A DNA stretch of 64,000 nucleotides from Blastobasis lacticolella (GCA_905147135.1 LR990048.1:13624563-13688562), one strand, 5' to 3'; shown: positions 35,239 to 46,940, numbered from the stretch's first letter. Notes: generated from the sequence alone by a model not told the origin. Numbers and translations are program-made.

Positions 35239-38200
35239 GTAACCATTATTCAAAGCAGTAACTTTATTGCAATATTTGTATCTGTGTTTTCGTACATACT
35301 GCCATGCTTGAGACCAACTTATGGGAAGTAGTTAATCCATAACGTGTACTTTTATGTGTTTTATCATGTGGAATTCAAATGCCACCCCTTATCTTACAAA
35401 CCGGAACCACAATAAACTGTTATTTGCGAAAACCTACAATCGATGGGTACTTCCTAATACCGTTGGCAAGGCGAAGTCTTCCGCGGAGGAACCTGTGACT
35501 GGTTGAACAGTCTCGAGAGCCGATTGGCACCCCGTGACTGTATTCCGGAAACCCACGCTGTTGCAATGACGTCACCTCTCTGTATATGTCGCAATATAAA
35601 ATACACACAAAACTCTTCTGTGACGCTAATCGTCCCTCCTCTCAATTGGTACTTGGTTACATCATAAAACATCAATCACAACTAAACAATAAATAACCAT
35701 CTTGGCGATAATATCCCAGTTGTGCTCGCGCGCACGAGGGCCTGGGGTCCACCTTGACCATACTCCAGGATTTGGCAGATCAGATAATTACAGGGGAGCG
35801 ACTGACATCTGACCTCAATGACCCTGCCACCAGGGGAACCTGACCAGATTGAATCATGGTTACACATTCAATTGCCTGAAATCTAATCACCACTAAACAA
35901 TGAGTGTAATCCATAGGTGATTGGAACAGAAGTGGAGGTGGAGGCCGGCACGAGTAGTGCGATGAACGACGAATCCTCGCCTGGCCATCACTCGTGTGAT
36001 CTCTGTGGCAAGGTCTTCCAGTACCGGTACCAGCTTATTGTTCACAGGTAAGTCTGCCAAGCGTCAAGGCAGATGACATGATGATGATACGCCTAAGTAG
36101 AAAGTAAAGTGTTGATGAAAATTATTATGACTCCATATTTTGCTGTGTGCCGTTATAAATGGCATACTACTATCTGGTTTATTAGATAACTTATATCATC
36201 CATCGGTTTGTGTTCACATATTCTGTACATTGTTTAGTAATTAGAAGGGTATTTTATCGTATTTCAAATCTCGTAACAAATTGTAAAGACACTAATACGA
36301 ACGCTATTCCGTTAGAGATGACTGGTCATTGTTTTGATCGCACGTAACTTACTAACGTTTCTTGTCACACTTCTATCTGTAAAAAACTCTATTTCTTAAC
36401 TCCTTTCTCCATGTCGCTTCACATAACCTTGGCATTCCATTGCACTATAAAATCTGGTTTGTCTAACGGAGTTGCGTATTAACTACGAACTAATTGATGT
36501 ATGTTGTATACAGGCGATACCATGGCGAGAGTAAACCATTCACATGCCAAGTGTGTGGCTCTGCTTTTGCCAATCCTGTCGAGCTTTCAAGGCATGGAAA
36601 ATGCCATCTTGGTAAGTAGTCTGCGATGCTTGAAACGCACGCACTCAGTTTTAACTGCTGTGTTGCTATAAATTTCCTTGCCCTGTAATGTAAATAAAGT
36701 TGAGCTTGTTTTTGTAGCTGGGGACCCAGCAGAAAGACACGCGAAGAGACTGTCCCAGGATAAGCCCTACGCGTGTACGACTTGCCACAAAACTTTCTCT
36801 CGCAAAGAGCATCTCGACAACCATGTGCGAAGCCACACTGGGGAGACCCCATACAGGTAAATTGACTAACACTCAAACTGTCGCTAACTCGAGTCTGCTG
36901 TAACATAGGTATCGTACTCTCACGGGACATCACACACCGATATCGCATTATGGGATGATATTTGCACACAAATACTGTACTAATGTTGTATATTATTTGG
37001 TAGGTTTATTGATTGTATATAATCTTAAAGCGAAAGTGAACACAAACCGATGGCAAATATAATAATTTGTGCACAAAAATCGCTGAGCTATACCAAAATG
37101 GACAGTTTTCTCCTGCAGCCACAGTAAACATGTCGCCTCTTCCCTAGGTGTCAGTATTGTGCGAAGACATTCACGCGGAAAGAACACATGGTGAACCACG
37201 TGCGCAAACACACGGGAGAGACGCCACACCGCTGCGACATATGCAAGAAGAGTTTTACGCGCAAAGAACATTTCATGAACCACGTCATGTGGCATACAGG
37301 TATTGTTAATTATTTTTCCCATTTTATTTAGTTGGAAATCTGATTTAGATACAATACATGAGAATAATGTGAATTGCTGTATCGAAATTATAAAATAATT
37401 TAGAGTGTTACAAAATATCTACTCATGAAATTTTACTATTGGAAACCCCAAGCCTGCACCAGTCACAGTGGGTTACTAGATGTGGTGCAGAAACTAGAAT
37501 AAATTATATTTAATGATTCAACTACTTACCAATTCAGATTATTGTAAGTAGCTGTGTTGTTGCGAAGTCTCCCGAAATTGTTTGTGTTACTTACTGGGTC
37601 GTGGTTGGCTACTGGGTTTATATCCGTAAAATTGCAATATTTATAGTAATTGCTAACCACGATTCCGCACAACCCGCTTAACACATTCGGGAGGCACAGC
37701 AACAACTGCCAGGGTGAGCTAGTTGCATCATTGAATATTAACGTTTTATTTTCTGCTCCACCCAAATAGGTGAGACACCGCACCATTGTCAAATATGTGG
37801 CAAGAAGTATACTAGGCGAGAGCATTTAGTGAATCATATGCGGTCGCATACGAACGATACCCCGTTCCGGTGCACGCTCTGTGGGAAGTCTTTCACAAGG
37901 AAGGAGCACTTCACCAACCACATAATGTGGCACTCGGGTCAGTATGGCTTTGATCTCGTGGTCGCGACACGCGTAATGACCCAGGCCGCCTGCTAACGTA
38001 CATCTCGATGGAATTCATATTACCTCCCGCATTCCCAATATTAGCGTTTGCTGTCGTTTGTCATTACTCGTGTTGACGGCTGCACCACTCAGTGGACTGC
38101 TCCTGGTGTAAGGCTTGGATTTTCCAGTGTAACTTAATTCTGTTCTTAACTATGTAACTCAAGTTTCACCTGTCGTATTTAGCATGCGCTAACGTTATGA

Positions 38201-41200
38201 TAACACAGTTTTCTAACTTAATTTGTGTATTCGATTTTTACGAACTGACATTCAACTACATTTGAATTAGTCATTCATAGTCATTTAGGTGGCTAACAGA
38301 CAAGAAGATAGAAGACTGATAGAAGGTGGTCACCGCCGTCTACGGACGTTATATTATAGCGAATAAATGTGTTTGCTCGTACAAACGACTACGTGACTCG
38401 TGCACATGTTGTCTATTTTAGTTACTTATCAATGTGCAAACGTCGACGGTATTATATTTTGTAACTGAACTGACTTGAGCTGAACTAACCACAAAAAAAT
38501 TACTCAATTAGTCACTGGCACCGCCCTCACGCGGAGTTTGCCGGTCATTCCAGGCCCGCATTGCTAAGTCGATATGGACCTTGCAATGGAATATTTATGA
38601 ATGCACCAGCGCATCACTGGGACGACCGGCAAAGTCCGATATATGGGGCACTATTTTGAATTGTTCGCCTTGATATGAACGGTGTTCATTTTTTATTTTC
38701 GGCGTAAAATATACGATATTTTTAAAATCACTTGGGCTATACCGAAAGCGTACTGTTCAAAAATAGGGAAAATAGCACCATGCATCAAAATATCGAATTT
38801 TTCATGCCTATAATCAAAATTGAAAACCGTTGTAATCGAGGAAAGTGTTACAAAAATAGCCCCCCCCTGGACACATCCACACACCTATCTTACCGCAACC
38901 CATTCGCAGGCGAGACCCCGCACCGGTGCGACTTCTGTTCGAAGACGTTCACACGCAAGGAGCACCTACTCAACCACGTGAGACAACACACGGGCGAGTC
39001 GCCCCACCGCTGCAACTTCTGTTCGAAGTCTTTCACACGCCGTGAGCACCTGGTGAACCATGTGCGCCAACACACCGGCGAGACGCCTTTCCAGTGCGGT
39101 TACTGCCCCAAGGCTTTCACTAGGAAGGACCACTTGGGTAATGTATTATTTATCTTCTCATAGTATAATGTCGCTTTCCCCGTCTGTCCAAGAAGAGCTT
39201 TACGCGCAAAGAACATTTCATGAACCACACAGGTATTGGTAACAACAATATTCGATAACCCTATATAGTAAAATTTCAAATATCAGCCCAAGGTATCAAA
39301 ATGATATGATCCTATTTGACTAATTCTTTTTTGTGTTTGTAATTGTCAGGTCAAGATTTGTATACAAGAAGAAAAGGATAGATAGGGGTAGTGTTAGAAG
39401 TAGGGTAGGATAGAGCTCATTTAATTGAAACAGGGCAACTTACAAACGTACAAACTTTTCCTCTTTAATATTAATGTATAAATCACCAAATCATTATGAA
39501 CAATTACGAGTTACGAATCCTCTACATTATTGGAGAGATTGCTATAATTTTTCTACACATCAGTGTGAAAAATTTGATGACACCCCTAATAATTTTTGAG
39601 ATTCGCATGAGACTCCCAAGCCTTCCACTCCCATTAGTTTTGTGCTATCTGTATCCATCGACTGCCCATGAGTCTCACAAGGTTCCTCAACCCCGAGATT
39701 CTCACGACCCCTTCATGGGGTTCACCACTCGAGAACTTTTACGCCCTAGCGGCCATCGATTCATCATCATCATAATCTCACCCATAACAGTCCACTGCAG
39801 GACTTAGGGCCTCTTCCACGAAATGGGAGGTTATTGCCATAGTCTTCACACTTGGCAGGCTGGTTGGAGATCGTAGTGTTATAAATATAACAATGGAAAT
39901 AGCTGCTGCTCATTTTCCAACCTACCGACTCTCGATCTTTTGTCTCGAAAACATTAGTCGCCTTGTACGACACACGACGAGTGTAAGGGTTGGTGCTATT
40001 CTACTCTGCTGGACGCCATCTGCATCTGCATCGCTTCGACAGGCTATGTGGCCTGCCTTCTACAATACCAACTTCCATCCGCAGTTAACCACGTGCGCCA
40101 ACACACCGGCGAGTCACCACACAAGTGCACGTTCTGCACGAAGTCTTTCACGAGAAAGGAGCATCTCACCAACCACGTGAGACAACACACGGGCGAGTCA
40201 CCACACCGATGCACGTTCTGCGCCAAATCGTTCACGAGAAAGGAGCACCTCACCAATCATATACGGTGAGTTCTGTGCCACGAGTGTCTACTTTGTGCGG
40301 TTGTGGGACGCGGTATTGTGAGTTTATAGAGCCAGAAACATGTTAGCCTCACGACGCCGCATTACTTATTAAGGAACAATGTTCACAGTATCACAATAAA
40401 GAATTCTGATTTCTGAATTAATGAACCTATATCCTGTATAAAAGGGTTTATAGTACATCAATAATTCCTTTCAAACTAAACTCGCGTTCTTTACACATAT
40501 TAAAACAAATCGAAAAGGTACGTCGCGTGTAAGCCCCGTCTAATATAATAATATCAATCATTCGAATGATATCGATTTCGATTCGCAAATTTCTGCACAG
40601 TCTTCCTAGTTCCTTGATAAGTAGCACGTGACGTCTCTTCGCGTTGGCTAGTTTGTTTCTAGCTTTAATTAGGTTCCATTTGCCTGCGCCGGGAGCAACG
40701 CAAGCGTGTCATGAATTTGGTTAGATAGAAATTTTCTTTTATTATGTTGTTTATGCGATAAGGACGCTGTATAATGAATTCGCGCGAAGCAAACCGAAAT
40801 CCGTAGCTTGCCCTATACGCGTCTGGTATAGCGCGCACTTATAAGCGGAATAGTTTAGTCTGTTTCGTTTTCTAACAAATCGCAACGTTTTGAAATTAAA
40901 AAAATATTTACTACGAAATTAATTTTATCATTCATTTTATTATTCGTCCATGCATGTTATAGATCCATGCATGTAAACCAGCATAACCCACCATCGCACA
41001 AAGTATTTACTATGTCCATTATTGTCCATGTAATAAGTGTTTATTATTATTTATTTAAGGTTTTATAGTCATTGTATTTTAATTTAAAAGTAGAACTTTA
41101 ACAATGCTGTGCTACAAATTACTCCTTCAAAGAGTAGTGCGACATAACTACTACTGATGATTATGATATCTGTTTCCTCTGTAGTTCTATTAGTTTTCCT

Positions 41201-44200
41201 GAGACTTCCGTTCTTAGTTGTGCATGTAACGCATGAATTCCCCTTTCGCTATTCAATGTCGGCAAAAGGTAAGGCTACACATATATTTTTTACCAACTAG
41301 TCTGGAATAAAAACGGCGTCGGACTTGCATCGGTCAGTATTACCCAGACTCTGAACTGCATTTGAGTGACGTTACCCTTCATAGTCAATGTAGCACAGCA
41401 TTGTGCATTCCGATTTGAGCTCAAAATGAGCTTTTGCCGTTGCGATGTAGATCCTATATTCGAAATTTGAGAGATAAATTAAATCGATGACTAGTCTACC
41501 GAACTAATAACATCCCTTCGATTTGACATCCTAACCAAAAACCTATCACTATAAAACATTCAATTATAATACGCATGTTTATATAAAGTACCACGCGTAC
41601 AAAAAGAAAGAACATTCAAATCACAATTTTGTACCATCCACGTGTCCATCAGACACATGTAACAGCTAGACTAAAGCACGGTAAGGAAACGATCGCCGGC
41701 CGCATAGCCGAGACGCCAATTCAAATCGGAATGTACTCTGTTGCGCAGCCAACACACGGGCGAAACGCCACACAAGTGCTCGTACTGCACGCGCGCGTTC
41801 TCGCGCAAGGAGCACCTCACCAACCACATCAAGCAGCACACCGGAGACGCGCCGCATACGTGCACCTTCTGCCACAAGAGCTTCACGAGGAAGGAGCATC
41901 TCGTCAATCACGTGCGGTACGTAGCCCACAAGGCTCGGTGGTGACGGACTCGGTATCTCGTTGCGTGGGGTCTGCCGGGGTTGGGTTTGAAATTTTATGC
42001 TGAAAAGCGGCCCGATTCAATGCCTGTGAATATATGGAGATGTTTCGGGACCAATTTTGAAGTGCAGTCGGAATTCGCGCGACCCACTTGGCTGCCGGAT
42101 TCGAATAACGAACGAATAACTGGTGACGATAATGATATTGTTTTACAAAAATCTTACCAACACCGGCACAATTATGGGTCAATGTATGCTACCTTTAATT
42201 GTGTAGTGTAGACCAACAAAGCGTATTTGCGGGTTGTACGAGTCCGGCAGCGCTGTGTCTTTGACTTGATATGTACATGAACTTGGCGGCACGAGCATTC
42301 ATAGCATCAATCTAAAGCGGGATTCATGTGTTTAATTTGTTTGAGCGCCGTAGAGACTAGGCAATTTCACGATGTTCTCTAAAACCGCTACAAAAGTCTA
42401 TAAAAAATAAGGGGACAATATCAAAACGGCTGTCTGTATTGTGTGAAATTGGTGTGCGCAGACAACACACGGGCGAGACGCCGTTCAAGTGCACGTACTG
42501 TTCGAAGTCTTTCTCGAGGAAGGAGCACCTCACCAACCACGTGCATCTGCACACCGGCGAGACGCCGCACAAGTGCGCCTTCTGTACCAAGACCTTCTCC
42601 AGGAAGGAGCATCTCACCAACCACGTCAGGTCAGTAATTCCACAGTGGACGGATTGATGCGCGATCTTTTCCCGTTTCAACCAGTTTTAACCACCAAGAT
42701 ATGCGGGTTGCAGTTTGCTCCTAATCGCTTCGGAGTTGGCGCGGGCAGGCTTGACGAAATGGGGTGCTTCTTTTATGCTTTAACGTCCTGTGGTCGGTCA
42801 GAATGGATCATGAAGGAAAATAGTGTACATTGAACTATCACGTAGTTGAATACGAACCCAATGTACAATGTTTTCCTGACTCGTAGGAGTGGACTTTACC
42901 TGTAGCTATAGCTTGATTATGCTAGTGTTACCTACCTAGTGTAAAGGTTACCTTAAAAAACTGGTTTCCTTAACAATTGCTTCTATTATCTTACAAATGT
43001 ATTAGTATTTAGATATAGTATTGAAATTGGCTCGATATATTTTCTGAAACTGAATTTTGTGTTTTACTATGTGGCAAAGTCCTCTCTAGCTTATTTGTCC
43101 GATCTAGAACTTGTAGTAAGAAATTGTGCACCTAGATCTTTTAGTATTAATCTGAAGTTCAACTGAAACTTATACAATGTGCCTAGCCATTTTATAGTAT
43201 TACTTCTTCTACCAAGTGTTTCCGTACGATCCTGATTTGGTCACATCACAGAAGTGCCATGCACGCGTACCTTTGCCGCCATACAGTTGATACGAAAGTC
43301 AACTTTTGCCTATAGAATGTGACACTTGAGAGTTACTGCGCAGGTACTACAGTTATGCGCAGTAGTGGCCGAGATGGCGATATGCAGTCTCCATAGTTTG
43401 CAGACCCACATTCGCCTTGATTTATTTATTTATTATTACAGAAAGTACATAGCATTACAGCGAACCAAAGCACCGTGCACATCATTCTAATTTATCATAA
43501 TAACAAACACTTTAATGTATCGCAATTTTCACAAAATCATAAAATAAATTTTCTCATGACATTCCTATAATCCTATTTTGATTTCTGTGACTTACCCTCA
43601 TGGACTTCATATAACACATTCAATACTAACGGTGCTCCAACCACCCGCAGGATACACACGGGCGAGTCGCCGCACCGATGTGAGTTTTGCCAGAAGACTT
43701 TCACAAGGAAGGAGCATCTCACCAACCATTTGAAGCAGCACACGGGAGACACGCCGCACGCTTGCAAGATATGCGCCAAGCCGTTCACCAGGAAGGAGCA
43801 TCTTGTTACGCATATGCGGTGCGTTTACTTTTCTATTTCATACAATACAACGTAGTTACATCATATTGGTGGTAATGTCCCCGTTGTGCTCTCGCGCACG
43901 AGGGCCCGTGGTCCGCCTTGACCATGAACCAGGATTTGGCTGGTCGGGTAATTACAGTGGAGCGACTGCCATCTGAATTCCGTTACTCCGCTACCAGGGG
44001 ACCTTGACCAGATTGGATCAGTCGCCTGAATGAATGGTTTAATGACGATGTCTTCACTTACCGTAAGAGCATCGGTTAGCAGTTAAGTAATGTACTACAT
44101 AACTCAGAAAAGAGTCAATGGTACATGGCCGCAGTGGGATTCAAACCCGGTACAGCTCGCTTACGAGTCGGATACCTTATCCACTCGGCCACCGACACTC

Positions 44201-46359
44201 TTATTTCATACAATACAATGTCCTGCAATGCACACTAAACAGAGCACCACAAAACATAAATGGATGTTGATACGTGATGTATTTAAGGTTTCATCTTATG
44301 TCGAAATAGAAAGGCTCGCAATAAACTATAGCCGAAATTGTGAAATGCTTTAGCAGCCTTACTAGCCAGAGCGACTTTTGTATAATTGTTATTTAGACAA
44401 GCCAGGCATTTGACCGCCATCTGACGTCTTCACTCTACCATTAAAATTTTTAAATTTAAAACTAATTATAATATTTGTGTTCCACAGATCACACAGTTGC
44501 GGCGAACGACCGTTCAGCTGCGGGGAGTGCGGCAAGTCGTTCCCGTTGAAGGGTAATCTGTTGTTCCATGAACGCTCCCACAACAAGGGCGCCGGCGGCA
44601 ACCGGCCCTTCCGATGTGATATATGTTCGAAGGATTTCCTATGTAAAGGTAAATAACAGTGAAAACTACTTATAAAATACTAATCTAACTAGATTCTTTT
44701 ATAGCGCGTTATTGTGTACTTATGTACTACAAGCAAATTGAAGCAAGTTATGCTTCGCCACACTCCCATTTGCCTACTATCCTTAAACCCTCCGAAGCTA
44801 GCACTGACCTTGAAAATCAGATTGCTCTAGGCCAAACTTGGTTTAATTTCACATTTAGCAGGCTTAGGATGAACTAGTTTGGCCATACATACCAGTAACA
44901 TAAACACTTATTATAATTGAACTATTTTGTTTTAAATTGTTTCAAGTATTACATTATTATGATTATAGTTAATATACGCGCAGCATTTCTGCTAATATGT
45001 CTATCACATCGTCATCATTTTCATCATCATCTTGGCGCTATGTTCCGGTAAATTCCGGTTGCGTTCCGGGTCCGCCTTTTACGTATATATATATCTATCA
45101 CATTACTGCTGATAATAACTGTCACTTGCACAACACGACACTACAGTATTCACTGTATTGGTATGTACAATTTGCTCACATACAAGTAGTATAACAAACT
45201 TATGGTCCAGGCCACCTGGTGTCGCACCGGCGCACGCACGGCGAGGCAGCCGAGGCGACGGCGGGAGACGTGGCGGCCGGCGACGAGTGCTCGGACATCA
45301 AATGCAAGAAGGAGCCCGTCGAACGGAAGCCAGACGTCAGGTAAGTGAACGACAGATTTGTTCAATCACTGTGGGTGGGGCGACTTCGGCGCCTTTTCCA
45401 GGTCGTATGCAAGATTTCATACAAACTATGCTCTTATTTGAGAATTGAGTGAGTTGTCGTGAACTCGTTAATTCTTTTACTATGTATCGTGCGTACGTCT
45501 GTACGGCAGCACCTCAACCTACTCTTTTTTTTATACTTTGATCCATCTCCAATTTAGTTAACCCTAATAAGGGCCGATTTTTCAATCCTCCAAAAGGAAG
45601 TAGGGAGTAATATACTACCAAATTAAAACAAACTATAATTATTCATAATACACGATGTAATGATCCGATTTCATTTTAGTCGTATAATAGCTTATCAGAC
45701 TGATATGTTTTATCCGAGGATTGTACAATCGGCCCTTACTTATGCTAGCTCATTTTATACTGGTAGTGGATAGTTTGAAGTGCCGCCTTCTAAACGAAAA
45801 CCCATCTTAAGTGCTGCCGGCCTAAGCATCCCATCACTTGGTAAGGAAACACATTGCAAGTACAGTCCTATACTATTTGTTTCTTGTTTCAGAACGGGCT
45901 CGGAAAACATTCCTGCCGATGCGAATGTCTCCCAGCTCCAGCAGAATACTCAACAACAAGCAACTGTGATGCAAATTACTAGCCAGGTATGTTCAATGTT
46001 TGTGCCTAAGCACTTGTCTCATCTGTTAGCGAGAGCTCTGGTTTCCTTTACAATCTTTCGTCTGATCAAGATCACTACTCCATGTATTCCAACCATCGCT
46101 CCTCATCACCGAACGCAAGTAGCGCCCGATCGGACGACTACTTTGTTTACATAAAAGACTACTCCATACCGGATTTAGTAATTTTCCCCATGCGGCAAGT
46201 GTATGTATTTACTGACGCGGTCAATTGTGCTTACAGCAGGTGGTGCGAGCAGCGGGCAACGCGACGGCGGCGGTTCCCGGCGCGTTCCCGCACCCGCCCA
46301 CCACGCAGCACCATGCCTCCGCCGGGCTCGCCCACCATCCGGTCACTGTGAACTACTAG
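27567..46359 (+). CDS. crol: Crooked legs (Crol) C2H2 zinc-finger protein, 22 exons
   Basis: Nuclear DNA-binding transcription regulator; in Drosophila, crol is an ecdysone-induced gene needed for leg morphogenesis and wing cell cycle control (family knowledge). Coding exons read from GT-AG sites and frame: 27567-27626, 27713-27931, 28148-28304, 28954-29105, 29667-29738, 32307-32462, 34061-34273, 35068-35238, 35917-36047, 36514-36611, 36718-36856, 37148-37299, 37770-37937, 38910-39137, 40085-40265, 41749-41916, 42462-42629, 43651-43818, 44488-44648, 45211-45340, 45893-45986, 46240-46359. They total 3306 nt, giving 1101 residues plus TAG, and every phase matches its neighbour. The ATG has A at -3 and starts [10 protein letters not shown]. 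The TRKEHL-type finger array plus the N-terminal blocks identify Crol rather than a generic finger protein. Introns carry many transposon copies but no exon is broken. Uncertain: the donor of exon 4, the acceptor of exon 22, and any upstream non-coding exon. Confidence 0.9.
29739..32306 (+). other. crol intron 5
   Basis: A 2.57-kb intron bounded by donor CAG|GTAAAA and acceptor ccag|ATC. It holds no recognised gene. 30050-30215 has imperfect inverted motifs (CACGATTAGCACAGACGTG and similar), perhaps a decayed DNA element. Confidence 0.5.
32470..32590 (-). repeat. LINE/SINE tail fragment in crol intron 6
   Basis: ATGTTATACGGCAGACAAAC, GGCAAGCGGG and GTGGTCACTGCTGCCTATGG are the reverse complement of the element at 23265-23370. 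It begins only 10 bp after the donor of exon 6. Confidence 0.5.
32680..32785 (-). repeat. Isolated tRNA-like SINE head in crol intron 6
   Basis: On the minus strand an A-box-like GGCCTAATGGCTTACGG is followed by a B-box-like GGAGTTCGATCACC. The SINE body is absent. It is not a plausible tRNA gene because the stem halves do not match. Confidence 0.4.
32845..32887. repeat. Tight 43-bp hairpin
   Basis: AGCGTAGGTAAGGCCACCCA pairs with TGGGTGGACTTACGCTACGCT apart from one mismatch and one bulge, with almost no loop. Confidence 0.7.
33052..33532. mobile_element. MITE with GGTGCGTACGAATTAGAG inverted ends, crol intron 6
   Basis: The left end GGTGCGTACGAATTAGAG (33057-33074) is exactly mirrored by CTCTAATTCGTACGCACC (33511-33528). 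TTAA-type bases flank both ends. The internal part is CpG-rich with CGAGGC and GAGGCACGC motifs, themselves partly inverted. Confidence 0.75.
33690..33966 (+). mobile_element. LINE C-terminal fragment in crol intron 6
   Basis: Open frame with [39 protein letters not shown] and FKARVNRL, a typical lepidopteran LINE C-terminus, stopping just before 33966. Same family as 10800-10945 but less decayed. It ends 95 bp before crol exon 7. Confidence 0.7.
34321..34792. repeat. Possible short TIR element in crol intron 7
   Basis: CCATTCGCGTTA at about 34321 is mirrored by TAACGCGAATGG ending at about 34792. Within it, 34385-34500 holds an RTE-like tail (GGCCCTTGTCCAGCAGTGGGA). The inverted ends are only 12 bp. 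Confidence 0.3.
35697..35880 (-). repeat. SINE body copy in crol intron 8
   Basis: Well-preserved body (CATCTTGGCGATAATATCCC ... CACATTCAATTGCCTGA), ending 36 bp before the acceptor of crol exon 9 at 35917. The insertion is antisense to crol. Confidence 0.8.
35917..45340 (+). CDS. crol: crol exons 9-20: array of 20 C2H2 zinc fingers
   Basis: Residues about 401-1031. Fingers 1-2 lie in exons 9-10 ([30 protein letters not shown]). Fingers 3-18 follow head to tail with H-T-G-E/D linkers and share the helix core R-K-E-H. Fingers 19-20 (exons 19-20) diverge (FPLKGNL and FLCKGHL) and are preceded by an atypical SHSCGERPF linker. Each regular finger is 28 codons. Exons 13, 16, 17 and 18 are each exactly 168 nt and hold two finger repeats' worth of code; exon boundaries fall inside fingers or linkers. 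Exons 16-18 are all phase 2-2, so any of them can be dropped in frame with loss of two fingers. Drosophila Crol isoforms are reported with 12-18 fingers, so 20 is at the upper end. After finger 20 comes an acidic/basic stretch ending [11 protein letters not shown]. Confidence 0.92.
39186..39240 (+). pseudogene. Vestigial copy of the end of crol exon 12
   Basis: 39189-39226 repeats the exon 12 sequence around 37245-37281 with one mismatch (CGCGCAAAGAACATTTCATG and neighbours). It then skips 12 bases and continues across the old donor as ACAGGTATTG. The upstream half of the finger is missing, no acceptor precedes it, and it lies in intron 14, so it cannot act as a normal exon. Confidence 0.75.
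39764..40014 (-). repeat. Second SINE-like family, copy 3, in crol intron 14
   Basis: Starts with an ATCATCATCAT tail and ends CTACTCTGCTGGAC, only about 70 bp before the acceptor of crol exon 15 (40085). A short GCCATC repeat flanks it on both sides (39750 and 40014 regions). Confidence 0.7.
43866..44200 (-). repeat. tRNA-headed SINE, full length, in crol intron 18
   Basis: The head lies at 44120-44200 (GTCGGTGGCCGAGTGGATAA on the minus strand; B box GGGTTTGAATCCCACT). The centre carries CCGATGCTCTTACGG and the body continues to 43866. It defines the family consensus together with 174-468 and 6546-6895. Confidence 0.82.
45017..45066 (-). repeat. SINE 3' fragment in crol intron 19
   Basis: A CATCATCATCTTGGCGCTATG tail followed by GTTCCGGGTCCGCC, matching only the SINE 3' end. 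Confidence 0.4.
45568..45738. mobile_element. 171-bp MITE in crol intron 20
   Basis: TAAGGGCCGATTTTTCAATC at the left is mirrored by GATTGTACAATCGGCCCTTA at the right. A second, decayed copy lies at 57679-57835 and shares AATTAAAACRAACTATRAT and TTTTATTTTAGTCG internally. Confidence 0.75.
45893..46359 (+). CDS. crol: crol exons 21-22: C-terminal tail
   Basis: Exon 21 (45893-45986) encodes a Gln-rich stretch ([15 protein letters not shown]). Exon 22 (46240-46359) encodes an Ala/Pro/His-rich tail ending HHPVTVNY before TAG at 46357-46359. Exon 22 has a tandem acceptor (acagcag then GTG), so a one-residue Gln insertion is possible. Both exons fit phase 0 at their shared junction. The composition matches the low-complexity C-terminus expected of Crol; no further domain is visible. 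Confidence 0.8.
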
Positions 46360-46794
46360 CACCTCACCATCGGCGGCCAGGACATTCCGGACCCGCCCGC
46401 CGCGCCCAGCTGATCGGACCGCACCTGCCGATACCTTAACATCGACTGAACCAATGTGCCAGTGAACCCGATCAGCTGATCGCAACGATGTGATCATTGT
46501 GACCAATTGTGTGTGTGTGATTGTAGTGACGATAAAACCCTGATTCGAAGCGTGTCAACGATGATGACGAGACTTAATCGAACAAGATAATATGTGTCGA
46601 TAAGTTCGTTAAAATTACCAGTCAGTGTTTCACAAGTTTATAGCCCATAAGTGAATGCTTGGTGTACATAGTATGTGTAATATGGATATAGGAGGATATG
46701 TGATCCTTGTAGAAGATCCTGGATAGAAAACAGAGGCGAAGTCGCCAGTACAGAGGACATGGCTGTCGGAATCAATCAATTCAAGTAATACGGA

Positions 46795-46940
46795 TCCGTG
46801 CTGTATAAGTCCAGAGATGCCTGCTTCGATGTCCTGTCCTCTACCTCTGCAGCTTGGGTCAAATTACACGGAACTCGCGCACGGCGGCAGTAACCTGTCA
46901 CCCTAAAATCCCTGTTAAGCTCAAGGGCTTATATACAGTG
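46795..46940 (+). mobile_element. RTE fragment in probable crol 3' UTR
   Basis: CCCTAAAATCCC, TTAAGCTCAAGGG and CGCGCACGGCGGCAGTAACC match the RTE copy at 22685-22735 with decay. Confidence 0.55.

Noticed and set aside
41629..42003. Open frames in other phases over the zinc-finger exons (also at 38890, 40044, 42357 and 43573)
   Set aside because: They arise from the repeated finger code read in the wrong frame or strand.
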